64,000 bases of DNA. It comes from Notospermus geniculatus. Taxonomy: Eukaryota; Nemertea; Pilidiophora; Heteronemertea; Lineidae. Position 1 is the stretch's first letter, and each line of letters starts with the position of its first letter. The stretch lies in NCBI GenBank assembly GCA_002633025.1, contig NMRB01000680.1, positions 49,046 through 113,045 of the forward strand, in the 5' to 3' direction. The position numbers were made by a program, and so were the translations under genes. The notes beneath the pieces are model-generated. The model made no database searches and was not told the DNA's origin. It saw nothing but the letters and a program-made list of their open reading frames with translations. Positions 44,501 through 55,695 of this stretch are shown here, piece by piece.

Positions 44501-47500
44501 CATCGCAGCAGAGCGCACAGGCTACACACCGCCATTGATCATCTATGGTCCATTTGGTACGGGGAAAACGGAGACGATTGCCCAGGCTACCATGGTGTTG
44601 TGTGAGAACCTTCCGTATGCAAGGATTCTCATCTGTTCTCAATCAAACAGGTAGGTAGGAAATGCTGTCAGTTTTGACTTGATAAGTGGGGAGTATGACG
44701 GGGCCATGGTTAGAGCCTGAACTCATGTCCAAGAGGCCATGGGTTCGATTCTCGGTTTGTTCCCTACTTTCTATCCTCAACTGGTTAAAACGATGAGTTG
44801 TGTGCTCAGGGAGTTGCACCTGAAAATCCCCAGAAAGGTTTCTGGAGAGGCTGAGGTCATTGTGTGAAATGCATTTGACTCTGTGCTGCAGTAAAATGCA
44901 CTGTTGAGGATACTCAGGTTGAATGAGGTCGTTTTTCTTCTTTACTTTAGTGCTGCAGATCTGTACATCACCAAGCATTTTGATGATTTCCATCGGACTC
45001 ACCCAAACATTGCCATCAGGAGAGTGTATGCGGTGGAGAGAAGGGTGAACACTGTACAGTCAAAGGTAAGAAACTAGAAGTTGAGTGGAGAACAGTGATC
45101 GCACTGACACGGTTTTCTCTGGTTTGCTGAGTTTCCCATCTGTTGGGTGTCACCATGTTGTCTTCTCCCAGCTTGAACCTGGGGCCTAGGCATCAATCAA
45201 TTCACCCTTTGGTTTTGAAGAGTGCAGTTGTGCAGTGGTTGACAGTCAGACTGGACACCGAGAGGTCACAGGTTCAATTCCAAACTGAGTAGTCACAACT
45301 TTATAATCTCAACTTGTCTGAAAGGATCAAGTGAGCTCTAAATGGACATTGCATATTCCAGGTGCAGAAATACTGCCTGATATCTCAGGATAAGACGAGA
45401 TTCCTCGAGCCAGACTGCCACGACATCCAAGAACATCAGATCATCATCACCACCTTGACTCAGTCGCTCGCCTTGACCCAGTTCCCGGGTCTGAAGGACC
45501 ACTTCACGCACATCTTCATCGATGAGGCAGGTCAGGCGTTGGAGTGCGAGGCCATCATGCCCTTGCCGTTAGCTAATGAGCAAACATGTGTTGTCCTGGC
45601 TGGTGATCACATGCAAATGAGCCCGAAGGTCTACGGCAGCGAGTCAAAGAAACAATGTTTTCATCAATCACTCCTCGAACGTCTGTTCAACCATTACCAG
45701 AAACATTCCAGAGATGTCGAGAGCGTGATCCCTCTGCAGATTCTCCTGACCTGCAACTACCGCTCCAAGTACGAGATCGTACGATTCCTCGCTGCTGTGT
45801 TCTACGGTGGACCAGAGAAACTCATCTCAAAGAGTTTACAGCCAACCTGTGAGAACATCATTCCTCTGACCTTCTACACGGCTCAAGGTCGTGAGATCCA
45901 AGATTCTGACGGGACGTCATATTACAACATGGCGGAGGTGGAAGAGGTGACGGCCCGTGTCGAGGAGTTGTGGAATAACTGGCCGGAAGAGTGGGGAGAG
46001 CGCCGTGCTGATGTTATCGGTGTTGTTACGCCGTACTACGACCAGGTCAGCAAGATTCGATCAGCCTTGAGGAAGAGGAAACGAGAACTCCAAGATACAG
46101 TTGTTGAGAGAGTCAACAATGTCCAAGGTAGGAAGCCTGTCAGATTTATCACGGCAAATTTTGTTGAAATATGTAAAACAAATGCTTGAGAAGCTCCTGA
46201 AACTTGTCACATGGGTATTCATTGGAAAGTTCTCAGTGAGTGCTTTCCAATGAATACCTACGTGACAGGGTTCCTGTTAAATGTCAGGATTTGGAAGGTG
46301 TAATGAAATTGCCACTCTGAGTGAGAGGGTTTCATCTTTTCATTCTGACTTTCAGGCAAAGAATTCCGAGTCTTGTTCATTTCCACGGTGCGCACAAGGC
46401 ACCTTTGCGAGACGGTCCCAAGACTCGTGATGGACACCACAGGATGTGACGGAGACTTTGGCGACTACGGGTTCCTCTCTGACAAGAAACTGCTCAACAC
46501 GGCCCTGACCCGTGCCCAGTCCATGGTGGCTGTTGTAGGAGATCCTGTTGCGCTGTGTGCCATCGGTGACAGTATGAACGTGTGGCGGACATTCCTGAAG
46601 CATTGTCAGAACATGAAGAGCATCTACCCGGAGAACGTGACACTTGACAGCGTTAAGGCGTCTGTCATCGGATTGATGATGTCGAGATACGGCAGCAATA
46701 TCGTCCAGATCAACGACCGTGCCGTTGAAGATACTGACATGCCAATCACGGCGGATGATGTTCAGGTATATACTCCCTTTCTCTGACTATCATGTCTCTC
46801 TGAAGTTGTACTAGTTTATTAAACAATCGCGACCTACCTCGGGATATGTGCCGTCCTTCAGGGAGTCAAGTCTTCAGAGATAACTGATGATGTTACTCAC
46901 AAATCTCTTTAAATTTCAGTCTGTAGCTGAAGCGAGTGCCAGTTCCAGTGGAGGCATCATGGGTGTTGGAGGTCCAGTCGGGATATCTAACCCCGAGATG
47001 ATAAAGACAGCAATCGGCACAGTTCTTGATGACTGGAACCTTGACTATCGCATCGAACCAGATGAGATACTCAAACAACTTGCCAAGGAAGTGCTCAGGT
47101 ATGTCTGTCTGTTCTTTACCCTTCCCCTTCCTCCTAACCCTCCCTCCCCCCCTCCCCCCGCCCGATTCTCCTAGTTCTGTGCAAGTTGGTCTATTTGACC
47201 AGCTCACTTGATGGCTGTGCATTCAGGTCCGATATTTTTGTTTTCAGAGCAAACAGAAAAGCCGAGCGATGTCGTCGTATCGAAGAAGAGGGCCTAGATG
47301 GTGCTGACGACGATGATGACGATGAAGTCCTGAAGGTTGAATACATCAGCGTCAAGCTTCACTCCGGCCACGCTGTGCTCTATTACAAGAACACGAGTGC
47401 TACCAGGCGCCACCTCCTGACTGGTGATGATCACGGGTTGGATTATGATTCAGATGAGGATGCTGATGATGAAGATGATGATGTAGGGAACGCTTACGCG

Positions 47501-50500
47501 GAATACACCCGACAACAGTTGGAAGAGCTCTTGGTACGTCAGAGTCATCGTTACAAACGGTGCATCGCACATGTTGAGAACTCTGACAAGATGGTGGCTG
47601 AGGTTCTTGACCGACGCGATAATCAAGCTCTGAAGGAGATCAAGTTGAGTAACCGGATTCGCTGCGGGCGAGCGTTTGAAAATGATGAGGTCGTTGTTGA
47701 GGTACTTGACCCGAGCGAAGATGAGCAGAAATTAGATGCCGTGGACCCAACCCAACCACAAGGCCAGGTGATCGGTATCCTCAAACCTGCTATCAACCCA
47801 ATGTATCGCATGTTCGTCTGTACCGTCGAACCATCGAATACGGGCGTCATGGTGCCAATCAATCGAGGAATTCCCAAAATCCTTAACGTCGCATCAAAGA
47901 ATCGCCTCCAGCAGACCAAGAAAGGTCATGTGTGCGTGTACCAGTTCACGAAAGATCGTGAGGTGATCTTCCACCACTATGAAAAGATTGATAAATGCAA
48001 CCCGACGAGTAAGCTGTTCATTGTCCGTTACTTGAAGTGGGAACCAAAGCACTACTCACCTCTGGGTATTGTTGTGGGTGTTCTACCACAGGGGGATACC
48101 ATTGACAAGGGTTTGAAGATTCTAGATATTGAGCATTACATCCCAAAGAAATTCAACAAGGATGCCTTGAGTGAACTGGAGCAGAACTACCCACCTGGTT
48201 TCCAGCTGCCACCTGACGTGTACGCCGGAGACAGGGTCGACTATCGCAGTAAACTGGTCTTCACCATCGACCCTGAAGATTGTCAAGATATCGTGGATGC
48301 GTTGTCATTTGAGATGCCCAGCAAGGAGCAGTACGTCATCGGGGTACATATTTCAGATGTCAGCCACTTTGTCCAGCGAGGGTCGTCTCTCGATGCTGAT
48401 GCTTTGAATCGTGGGACATCGCTGTGTCCTGCTGGAGCAGATGTCATCCACATGCTGCCTGAGCATTTGAGCACGGATCTTCTGAGTCTGAAACAGGGTC
48501 AGGATAGGTTGACCTTGAGCGTGTTCCTGACGGTCACCCAGGAGGGGGAGATTATACAAGTCATGCCCAAGAAGTGCGTCATTCGATCTCGGTTCCAGTT
48601 GAACTACAGATTAGCGGAAGAAATCTTGCGTGTCGACTCGGATCGTTATCCCCAGGATCTGAAGACAAGCATCTGGAGTTTGTACCACTTCGGTCAGATC
48701 TGGCGCCGCAAGAGATTAGGAACTGCTGCCCTCTACCAAAAGTTAGATGAAGCTGATCGCGATACACCATACGCTCATCAGCTGGTGTCGGAGGTCATGA
48801 TCATGGCCAATCACCAGGTGGCCAAGTATCTTCGTGATCGCTACCCGAATAGTACACCGCTGCGACGACAGCTTGCGCCGAACGAGCTCCAACTTGAGGA
48901 ATGGAGGAAGAATCATGCAGTTGAAGCGTTGAATTCCGTGGCGCTACGACAGCCGTTCATGCCAAGTGGTTGGGTGTGCGAGTGTGATAGTCTCTGTGCC
49001 TGCGTCAGCTTGTCCCTCGAGGGTGACCCGTTACAAGGACAGTTTGTCGACATCAAGTCAGACGTCTGGCAGAAGATCTGTGATGCCGTAGAGAGAGGTG
49101 AGTACGACTATCGTTGACAAAACGGAACCATCAAATGTGGCAGTTGTCCTGAAATAACTGCGTTATTTGTGTAGTTTTCCACATTGTTTGCAAGTCATAT
49201 TTGTTTGCGGTGAAGTTCTCTCCCCATTTGCAAGATTCCTGAATTTCAGCTCAATCAGTTGTGTCTGAATCATGCACCTGAACTCCGTCAGTGCCACATT
49301 CCCCTCCTGTATTTCAGGTGAAGTCGATGCGGCCAGAAACCTGGTCATCATGCCTGAGAACCACCCTCAGCTCTGCGTTGCCCAAAGGAAGCTCCAGCAG
49401 GTCCAGGATGCCTCATCATACATCTGCTCTCATCCGCACCTCGAGGACGAACACTGGCATTACTCCCTCAACCTGATGCCATACACGCACTTCACGTCAC
49501 CGATCAGGCGCTACATGGACATCATCGTCCATCGGATGGTTATAGGCGCCATGGAGAGCCGTCCTAGTCCGTACAGCGAGAACGAGATCAGTGATGTCTG
49601 CGCACAGATGACATCAGCCATGCGAAGGTCGGCGAAATACCAAGACGTCGTTGAGAGTCTCCACCTTGGGTCGGCCCTGCAGGACAAGCCAATGATCACG
49701 TACCCTGTTGTTGATGAGCTGGATGACGAGGGCATACACCTAGCTTTCCCGGACCAGAAGGGCATGGCGACTGCTCACACTGATGTGAATATGTCACAGC
49801 TGAGCATCACTGATAAGCCTGAGTATGTCGTTGAGAAGACACAGCTGACCGTGAAGTGGCGCGAGAGAATTTACGACCTCAGTCACTGGTTGGATGAGCT
49901 GGAGCTACGCGAGAGGAACACACCTGCAGTCGCTCTCAATCCAAACAGATTCGTCGTGCAAATTCCAGCGGAGAGTTGGCAGGAGATTCTGGAGGCTGTG
50001 CAGGCCGATGATGCTTCCAATCTCCATCATTATTACCAACAGGCGAAGGAGAAGGTGCGAGATCTCGCCAGCGATTCAAGATTCGCGAAGGAAGTAACAT
50101 CAGAGATGAAAGACAAACAGAAGATTGTCCAGCATCATTGCGAGTTTGAGCAGCGGATCCAAGCGTGTCATGTGATCCAAGTCCAGCTGGCTATGGATAT
50201 CTTCAAAGGCCTCATGGTGCCCCGTATCCAGCTTATCAGCTTGACACCGAAGTTTAGTCTCTGTGTTGAGCACCAGGGGGACACCCTGCGATGTTTTGCC
50301 AATTCGACAATCAAGAAAGCTTCGTGTACCAACTACAAAGATGTCCTTGCCTATCAGAAGTCATGGCTGCCGGCGATGGCGATCGAGTCAGCCCAGACGG
50401 CCGTCGCTAACGATGAGAACTTCTTCGTCCGAAATGTCCATATCCAGTGGAAGGAGCAGGGGGTGGACAACTATACTGGAATTTTCCAGTTCCCGCTCGA

Positions 50501-53500
50501 GTTTTGTAAGATGCGACACCTGAAGTTGAGTGGTGGAGATCTTCTAATGGGGGATCATGGGATGTCGTATGACTTCCTGTGTATTCGGTATGCAGGTAAG
50601 ATCTTTGTGCTATCTTTACATCATCTGAGATAACATCTTGCACTCAGTAATCTCCGGGTGAATCATCCACAACTTTTCGTCCCTCGTCTTCGCCCAGTAC
50701 CATCAACTATTATGTATTATGTCAGGTCTGCACATTCCAGGGTTAGACTTTCATTTTGAGAAGGGCGATCTTGGCAGTGGAAATGGCGAGTCTGCCCAGG
50801 CCTGCACGTGGGTTGCACACTGTCACACAACACAGGTCATAACCGTGAAGGAGCGGGGAATAGTCCAAGTACATCTTAAGTATCATCAGAGCAGCGTCAA
50901 GTTTCCCAAGCAGCTTCTGAAAGAGAATGCTATAGAAATGGCCTGTACTGTGGAATTCATACCAAAGTCTCTACCAAGCAGGTAAGGTTGACTGGGCATA
51001 TCTTGGTGGGGTTAGAATGGATATTCTCAAGTTTAACATAGCCTGGATTGCTGGTTCTGTTGTCGTCATCCTGGAGTTCATTTGCTCCCCTTCCCTCCAG
51101 TCCGGAGTATAAATGTGTGGTGGTCTAGGAAAACCCAGCGGATGTCGCTGAATGATCAACAAGGGCTGTCAGATTGCCTGTGCATTGATGTACTAGGCCT
51201 AGCTGCTGTTTACCTGTTACATAGTACCAGTACCTGTCAGCTATTGAAGTGTGCAGGTTCACCAAGGCCATTAACACTTTCCTCAAATGCGACATCCGCT
51301 GGCTTTTCCTGGACTGCCACACAGATGTCTTATTCGACTGACAGAGTTGGATCTGGCGTTGTTTTACATCACTGAATACAACTGAAATCACTACCGTAAT
51401 GAAATACATACATGTACTTTATGTTTCAGGCGTATGGAGGTAGCGATTCGGGAACTACCAAATGCTAATGCCTTGGCACAGGATATCGCCCTAACGAGGA
51501 AACCTCAAGCTTATAGTGAGTCAAATTGTCGTTTCTGTTTCAATTATTTCTCTCTCAAGGAAATCAGGACGTATTATTGACATGGCNCCTCCAGTCCGGA
51601 GTATAAATGTGTGGTGGTCTAGGAAAACCCAGCGGATGTCGCTGAATGATCAACAAGGGCTGTCAGATTGCCTGTGCATTGATGTACTAGGCCTAGCTAC
51701 TGTTTACCTGTTACATAGTACCAGTACCTGTCAGCTATTGAAGTGTGCAGGTTCACCAAGGCCATTAACACTTTCCTCAAATGCGACATCCGCTGGCTTT
51801 TCCTGGACTGCCGCACAGATGTCTTATTCGACTGACAGAGTTGGATCTGGCGTTGTTTTACATCACTGAATACAACTGAAATCACTACCGTAATGAAATA
51901 CATACATGTACTTTATGTTTCAGGCGTATGGAGGTAGCGATTCGGGAACTACCAAATGCTAATGCCTTGGCACAGGATATCGCCCTAACGAGGAAACCTC
52001 AAGCTTATAGTGAGTCAAATTGTCGTTTCTGTTTCAATTATTTCTCTCTCAAGGAAATCAGGACGTATTATTGACATGGCCGAGGTGGTTGTAGCTCTCT
52101 GAAGTCTAACACCCCTCCACCACTCTTGAAGACTTATGTTATTTCAGATGTTTAAATATGTGAATATCTCACCATTTTCCTTCTAGGTTTTGCTCAGTCC
52201 GCCCCGGTGAAGGCCCTTTGTAAAGTTGAAGAGGTCAATGGTCTGACATCTCCAAACCAAGCTCAGATCAAAGCCATCCGTCAGGCGATGATGCAGACTT
52301 TAACCTTAATACAGGGACCGCCTGGAACAGGTAAATGTAGAATCAAATGAACTGATTTGACGTCGATAAATCTGATGTTTATATGAATCCTCACAGTACT
52401 GTACCTTCCTGACAACCTCCTCAGAAATCTTTTAACATCCTTTCAGGAAAGACCGAGACAGGAGCCCGTATTGCCTATTTGTATAGCCTCCTAAATCGCC
52501 AGGCAGGAGACTTGGGTGGAGAGAAGAAGGCCAAGAAAGCACAAGTCTTATTTTGCGGGCCAACTAATAAATCCCTTGATGTTGTCGTAGGTGAGTACCC
52601 CCTTGTGCGTAATGAGTCTTATACAGAGCAGTATCCAATCCAGTTGGATCTCAGATACCCGTCACCATAGCTCTGCCTATCACCATAGTTACCCATACCC
52701 GTCACCATAGCGCTGCCTATCACCATAGTTACCCTAACAACGTGGTGACTGATGGTTTCACTGTCTTCAACGACATCTACCTCAAATGATTGTTTCCGAG
52801 GGAGTTTTGAGAAGTGTTCGACCATGAGTAACCCATGTGCCCTCAGTAGCTTGTGGTTCCCTTCTACACCCATATTTGGGGAAAGAACTTGAATTGGTTT
52901 CTCTCTTCTCATGTTGCAGGCTATTTGAAAAGGCTAACTGGGCGATGTCCGCGACTGGTACGAGTTTATAGTCAGCTTATCGAAAGGAATGATTTCCCTC
53001 TCCCAGTGGAGCCTTTGCCCTCTAGGAGGCGCTCTAATGATTTAGAGATGTCTGTCAGTGCGGAAAATCGAGACATCGCCCTGCATTATGTGATCCGTCA
53101 GCCCGACAAACCGTTCGCATCCAAGTTGGCTGAATTTGATGAAAGATTCCGCAGGGATCCTGAGAATGTGGCCGAGAAAGAGGTAACAGAATATCTCGAT
53201 TTGGTGACGATGTGTGAGATCGAAGAGCTGAAGCGAGCCGACATTGTCCTTTGTACCTGTGCTGTCAGTTCGTGTCCAAAACTACGTAAGATTCAAGAGG
53301 AACGGACGTGCTGCTTTAATCAGGTGAGCAGTGAATATCAAAGAAAGTCACAGAATGAAGTACATGTACACACTCTCCCCGTCGCACAACAATCAGCTCC
53401 AACGTCATTTGAACCCACAACCTCAGTGAGGACAGGCATCAATTTTACCACTATGCCATTCTGGCTACTGATCGAGTTCTTGTTGTGGTGTATGATCCTC

Positions 53501-55695
53501 ATCTCTCGTTTACAAATATTCATTTCTTTGCCATCAACTTGCAGATTATCATTGATGAGTGTGGTATGTGCCAGGAACCAGAAAGTATGATCCCTATAGT
53601 CACCTCACGACCGAGCCAAGTTGTTCTGATTGGCGATCATAAGCAGCTCCGTCCCGTTATTCTAAGCGAACAGGCAAAGGATCTTGGTCTTGATGTCTCG
53701 TTGTTTGAACGTTATGCTGAGAAAGCCATCATGTTAACTGTTCAATACAGAATGGTAAGAGGGATTTTTTCGACAGTTTGGTTACCTCTCTAAGGCTTTC
53801 TTAGAACTATATGGTATACAAAAAGGCCGGTGATCAATGGCTTCACGGTCGTAAATCCTCGGCAAGCCATTGTCGACCAGTGTTTTCGTATACCGTATAC
53901 TTCTATGTAAAGGAAGCCCAAGTGTCAATGTTGTGTTTGATCTTTCCTACTGATAGACAAGAGAGCTTCAGTGTCTTGTCCTGAAGTTACTGCTTCTACA
54001 TTTCCTGAATTATTTCACGCTTGTGAAGATCCTCATCTGTAAGTCGCCAAATCGAGAACTCGTTCAGTTTCTGCGTATAAGGAATGAGCCCTAATCTTCA
54101 AAACTCTCGCTGCTGAAACACCAAATAATCGTTCATGATCTGAGTGTTCTGATACGCTGCAGTATTGTCTTCACCTTTCCAGCACAACTCTATCGCTGCT
54201 TTCCCAGCGAAGCACTTCTATGATGATAAACTGACTGGAGCTAGCGGAACACAACAAGAGCCGTCAAACCTTAATATTTGGCCCGGGCCGACTGGTAGGA
54301 CGGCGCCCGCCGCTTTCTGTCATGTGATGGGAAAAGAAAACAGGTTGACTGTGGCATCGGGCGAGGGTAATGAACAGTCCCGCAGTAATGAAGAGGAGGC
54401 TAGCCACGCGGTAAGCATTATGGGAAATAACTGTCGTCGTCACACCCAGAGCAGTGTCCTTAATTGGATGTCACAACTGGTTTCAGACACGTCTTAATCT
54501 TATGTGGTCATCTGGTGAGAATTTCTGAGCTATATCCTGCATAGGAAGAAATTTTTGAGTGGAACTTCTTCTGCGAGCTTCAGTAAAAGAATTCTTCCTG
54601 TGGAGATTTTAATTTGTCTGTGCCGTTTTCTTCCAGGTTCGATTTGCTCGTACATTGATTGCGAGATACAAAGTTTCACCAAGAAATATCGTAATATTAA
54701 CACAGTATCGAGCACAGTGTGCGGAGATTGAGAGACGCCTTCAGGAGTGTGGTCAAACTGGGGTCAGTGTTTCAACAATCATCGCAAGCCAAGGTAAGGG
54801 TCCACTCATTTCAAATCTGGTCAAAAACCGTTGAATCTATTTCTCACACTTTCTGTCGTCTATGGCAAAGTGGCCTTTAAAACTGGCTGGTGTCATACAT
54901 GTACACGGAAATCTTGAGTCGTTCATAGAGGAATATCCTTCAAGGGAACTACTAAGCATAAGCTGTGTACCATATTATTTTCCAGGGTCGGAGTGGGACT
55001 ATGTGATCCTTTCGACAGTCAGGTCATTGCCACGTTGTGAGATCGAGAGGAGACCCACAAACGGCTGGATTTGCCGCCATCTTGGTTTCATCACGGACCA
55101 CAATCAGATTAATGTGGGGATAACACGTGCCAAGAAGGGCCTCATTATCGTTGGTGAGTTGTCCCAGAGTCTCACGTCTGCTATGTTGGCTTTGTTGACG
55201 ACTGTTGCCATGGAACTTGTGGACTTGAGCCTAGTTTATTCCCACATAATCTTGTGAGAACATCCAATGCAGCGATGACCCATGAGAGCCTAGTGGTTAT
55301 CACATCCACTTAAGCGGCAGGTCCTGGGTTTGCATCCAGGCCTGGGCCACATGGGATTAATCATCCCTGGCTCAGTCCATCACATGGGACAGTAAGCCGT
55401 GGTGTCTTGCACCTTGTACCTTTGCAAGGGCAAGTAAAAGACCCCATCCAAGTGAGGAACATGGGTAGCTTGAAATGGCAGCTTCCATACTAACCAGGGC
55501 GAATAATGCTGTGGCTTCAGGAAACCAAATACTAATACCATCAGATAAGAGGCAAAGCATATATCATCACTCAATTCATTTATTTCAGGCAACAAACACC
55601 TCCTCCGATGTGATAAGATGTGGAAGGCCCTTCTCGACCATTACAATGCCCAGCAGAAGGTCGTTGATGCCAGCCTCTTCATGGGTCTACGCTAA
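32601..55695 (+). CDS. HELZ2: HELZ2-like giant helicase-RNB-helicase protein with zinc-finger modules
   Basis: HELZ2 proteins are large RNA helicase/nucleases; the human one is interferon-induced and has 3'-5' exoribonuclease activity. Here 36 coding exons are visible, from ATG 32601 to TAA 55693-55695. From 36777 to the stop every intron phase matches if the repeated exon at 51924 is left out, giving one uninterrupted frame. Order: TPR-like helices (34973-35557), acidic/basic linkers, five two-finger zinc modules (37651-42060), beta-rich region (42155-44212), UPF1-type SF1 helicase 1 (44459-46765), acidic linker and RNB domain (46920-50595), SF1 helicase 2 (50726-55695). About 3,740 residues are visible, plus what is lost in the 36150-36776 gap. 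That exceeds human HELZ2, mainly N-terminally. The third catalytic Asp of the RNB motif is Val. 'HELZ2-like' is meant as family, not proven orthology. Confidence 0.92.
33761..34095. mobile_element. MITE in HELZ2-like intron 1 with 5-bp target duplication
   Basis: The left end CAGGGTTTCCGCCA and right end TGGCGGAAACGCTG are inverted copies, flanked by the direct repeat ATTAC. The interior is A-rich with a G run. A related partial copy (CCAGGGTTTCTGCCAG) lies at about 32420, just upstream of the first coding exon. Confidence 0.65.
36150..36776. other. Assembly gap inside the HELZ2-like gene
   Basis: There are 627 Ns. The exon on its right starts inside the gap (frame ASPANNRGANDIDQEW at 36777), so at least part of one exon, and probably the remaining TPR-coding exons, are lost. 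Long apparent frames across the Ns are artefacts. Confidence 0.95.
37651..42060 (+). other. Five bipartite zinc-finger modules of the HELZ2-like protein
   Basis: Exons 36777-36894, 37384-37493 (linkers), 37651-38139, 38225-38414, 38829-39922, 40061-40386, 40970-41082, 41304-41646 and 41853-42060. Each module pairs a Cx2C-type finger with a CCCH-type finger followed by an acidic/Trp helix. First fingers: CSTCFRKVGDG, CANCLRMTG, CAACFFSN, CELCWKQG, CKYCSRTC. Second fingers: CQQYQEAMPCQIGEAKCTFCH, CIHYTNRPQRPC...CLFAH, CSRLQYCQGRFGYGCRFAH, CEYFQQKKQCRHHQCRYAH, and HAVGRCYYSNV...CTFAH. The fourth is a textbook C-x8-C-x4-C-x3-H. Finger five is C2H2-like (CKYC-x12-H-x5-H). Gln/Pro-rich linkers separate modules. 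Such fingers bind RNA in related proteins. Confidence 0.82.
40676..40871. mobile_element. MITE in an intron of the HELZ2-like gene
   Basis: The ends TGGGAGACGTTCCTGACG and CGGCAGGAACGTCTCCCA are inverted copies, with further pairing of TAGAGGCC and GGCCTCTGA. The sequence matches the more decayed copy at 14763-14960 in the GTPase-kinase gene, so this is a dispersed family. Confidence 0.7.
44700..44770 (+). repeat. tRNA-like SINE head in a HELZ2-like intron
   Basis: A B-box-like GGTTCGATTCTC follows GGTTAGAGCCTGAAC-type sequence at the spacing of a tRNA-derived SINE. A similar module (GTCACAGGTTCAATTCC) lies at about 45225-45300 in the next intron but one. Boundaries are approximate. Confidence 0.4.
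46203..46269. ncRNA. Pre-miRNA-like hairpin in a HELZ2-like intron
   Basis: The arms 46203-46229 and 46243-46269 pair over 27 positions with one A-C mismatch and two G-U pairs, closing a 13-base loop. Length and shape resemble an animal miRNA precursor. It could equally be the remnant of a miniature transposon. The arms begin CTTGTCACATGGGTATTC and CTTTCCAATGAATACC. There is no expression evidence. Confidence 0.35.
46920..50595 (+). other. RNB (RNase II/R-type) domain of the HELZ2-like protein
   Basis: Exons 46920-47098 and 47248-49097 (linker with two Asp-rich stretches, OB-like part, RNB start) and 49318-50595 (RNB end). The catalytic signature reads TIDPEDCQDIVDALS. Active RNB enzymes have D-x5-D-x-D-D; here the first, second and fourth Asp (codons at 48269, 48287, 48296) are kept but the third is Val (48293-48295). 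The other family blocks are present: VIGVHISDVSHFV, RGTSLCP, MLPEHLSTDLLSL and PYTHFTSPIRRYMDIIVHR. Loss of the third Asp would be expected to abolish or strongly weaken hydrolysis while keeping RNA binding. Confidence 0.85.
51094..52080 (+). repeat. Duplicated contig overlap containing one HELZ2-like exon twice
   Basis: 51094-51586 and 51588-52080 are the same sequence offset by 494 bases, with only a few substitutions (for example GCTGCTGTT versus GCTACTGTT), separated by a single N at 51587. The 86-base exon 51430-51515 recurs as 51924-52009. Using both would break the frame, because 86 is not a multiple of three. This is an unmerged overlap, probably two haplotypes. Confidence 0.9.
55285..55350 (+). 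repeat. tRNA-like SINE head in the last HELZ2-like intron
   Basis: GAGCCTAGTGGTTATCACA (A-box region) and GGTCCTGGGTTTGCATCCAG (B-box region) are spaced as in a tRNA gene. No paired acceptor stem is seen, so a SINE or tRNA pseudogene is favoured over a functional tRNA. About 70 bases of non-tRNA tail follow. Confidence 0.45.

Larger units (their letters stand above)
44459..46765 (+). other. SF1 (UPF1-like) helicase domain 1
   Basis: Exons 44459-44650, 44951-45065, 45362-46127 and 46356-46765. Motifs in order: Q-like LNEDQ, Walker A GPFGTGKTET, Ia SNSAADLY (split by an intron), II DEAGQ, III GDHMQMSP, IV LTCNYRS, V TVRTRHL and VI LNTALTRAQSMVAVVG. All residues needed for ATP hydrolysis appear intact. 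Exons 42155-44212 just before it encode a beta-rich region typical of the part preceding the helicase core in this family. Confidence 0.9.
50726..55695 (+). other. SF1 (UPF1-like) helicase domain 2
   Basis: Exons 50726-50981, 51430-51515 (repeated at 51924-52009), 52187-52330, 52447-52590, 52920-53323, 53545-53754, 54183-54410, 54637-54793, 54986-55153 and 55589-55695. Motifs: LTSPNQAQIKAI, Walker A GPPGTGKTETG split by an intron, Ia FCGPTNKSLDVVV, II DECGM, III GDHKQLRPV, IV VQYRMHNSIAAFP, V ASQGSEWDYVILSTVRS and VI NVGITRAKKGLIIVG. The domain appears ATPase-competent. The protein ends SLFMGLR. Confidence 0.9.

Noticed and set aside
51430-52009. Mutually exclusive duplicated exons in the HELZ2-like gene
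   Set aside because: The copies are embedded in a 493-base near-identical overlap around a single N; introns are duplicated as well, so assembly is the simpler cause.
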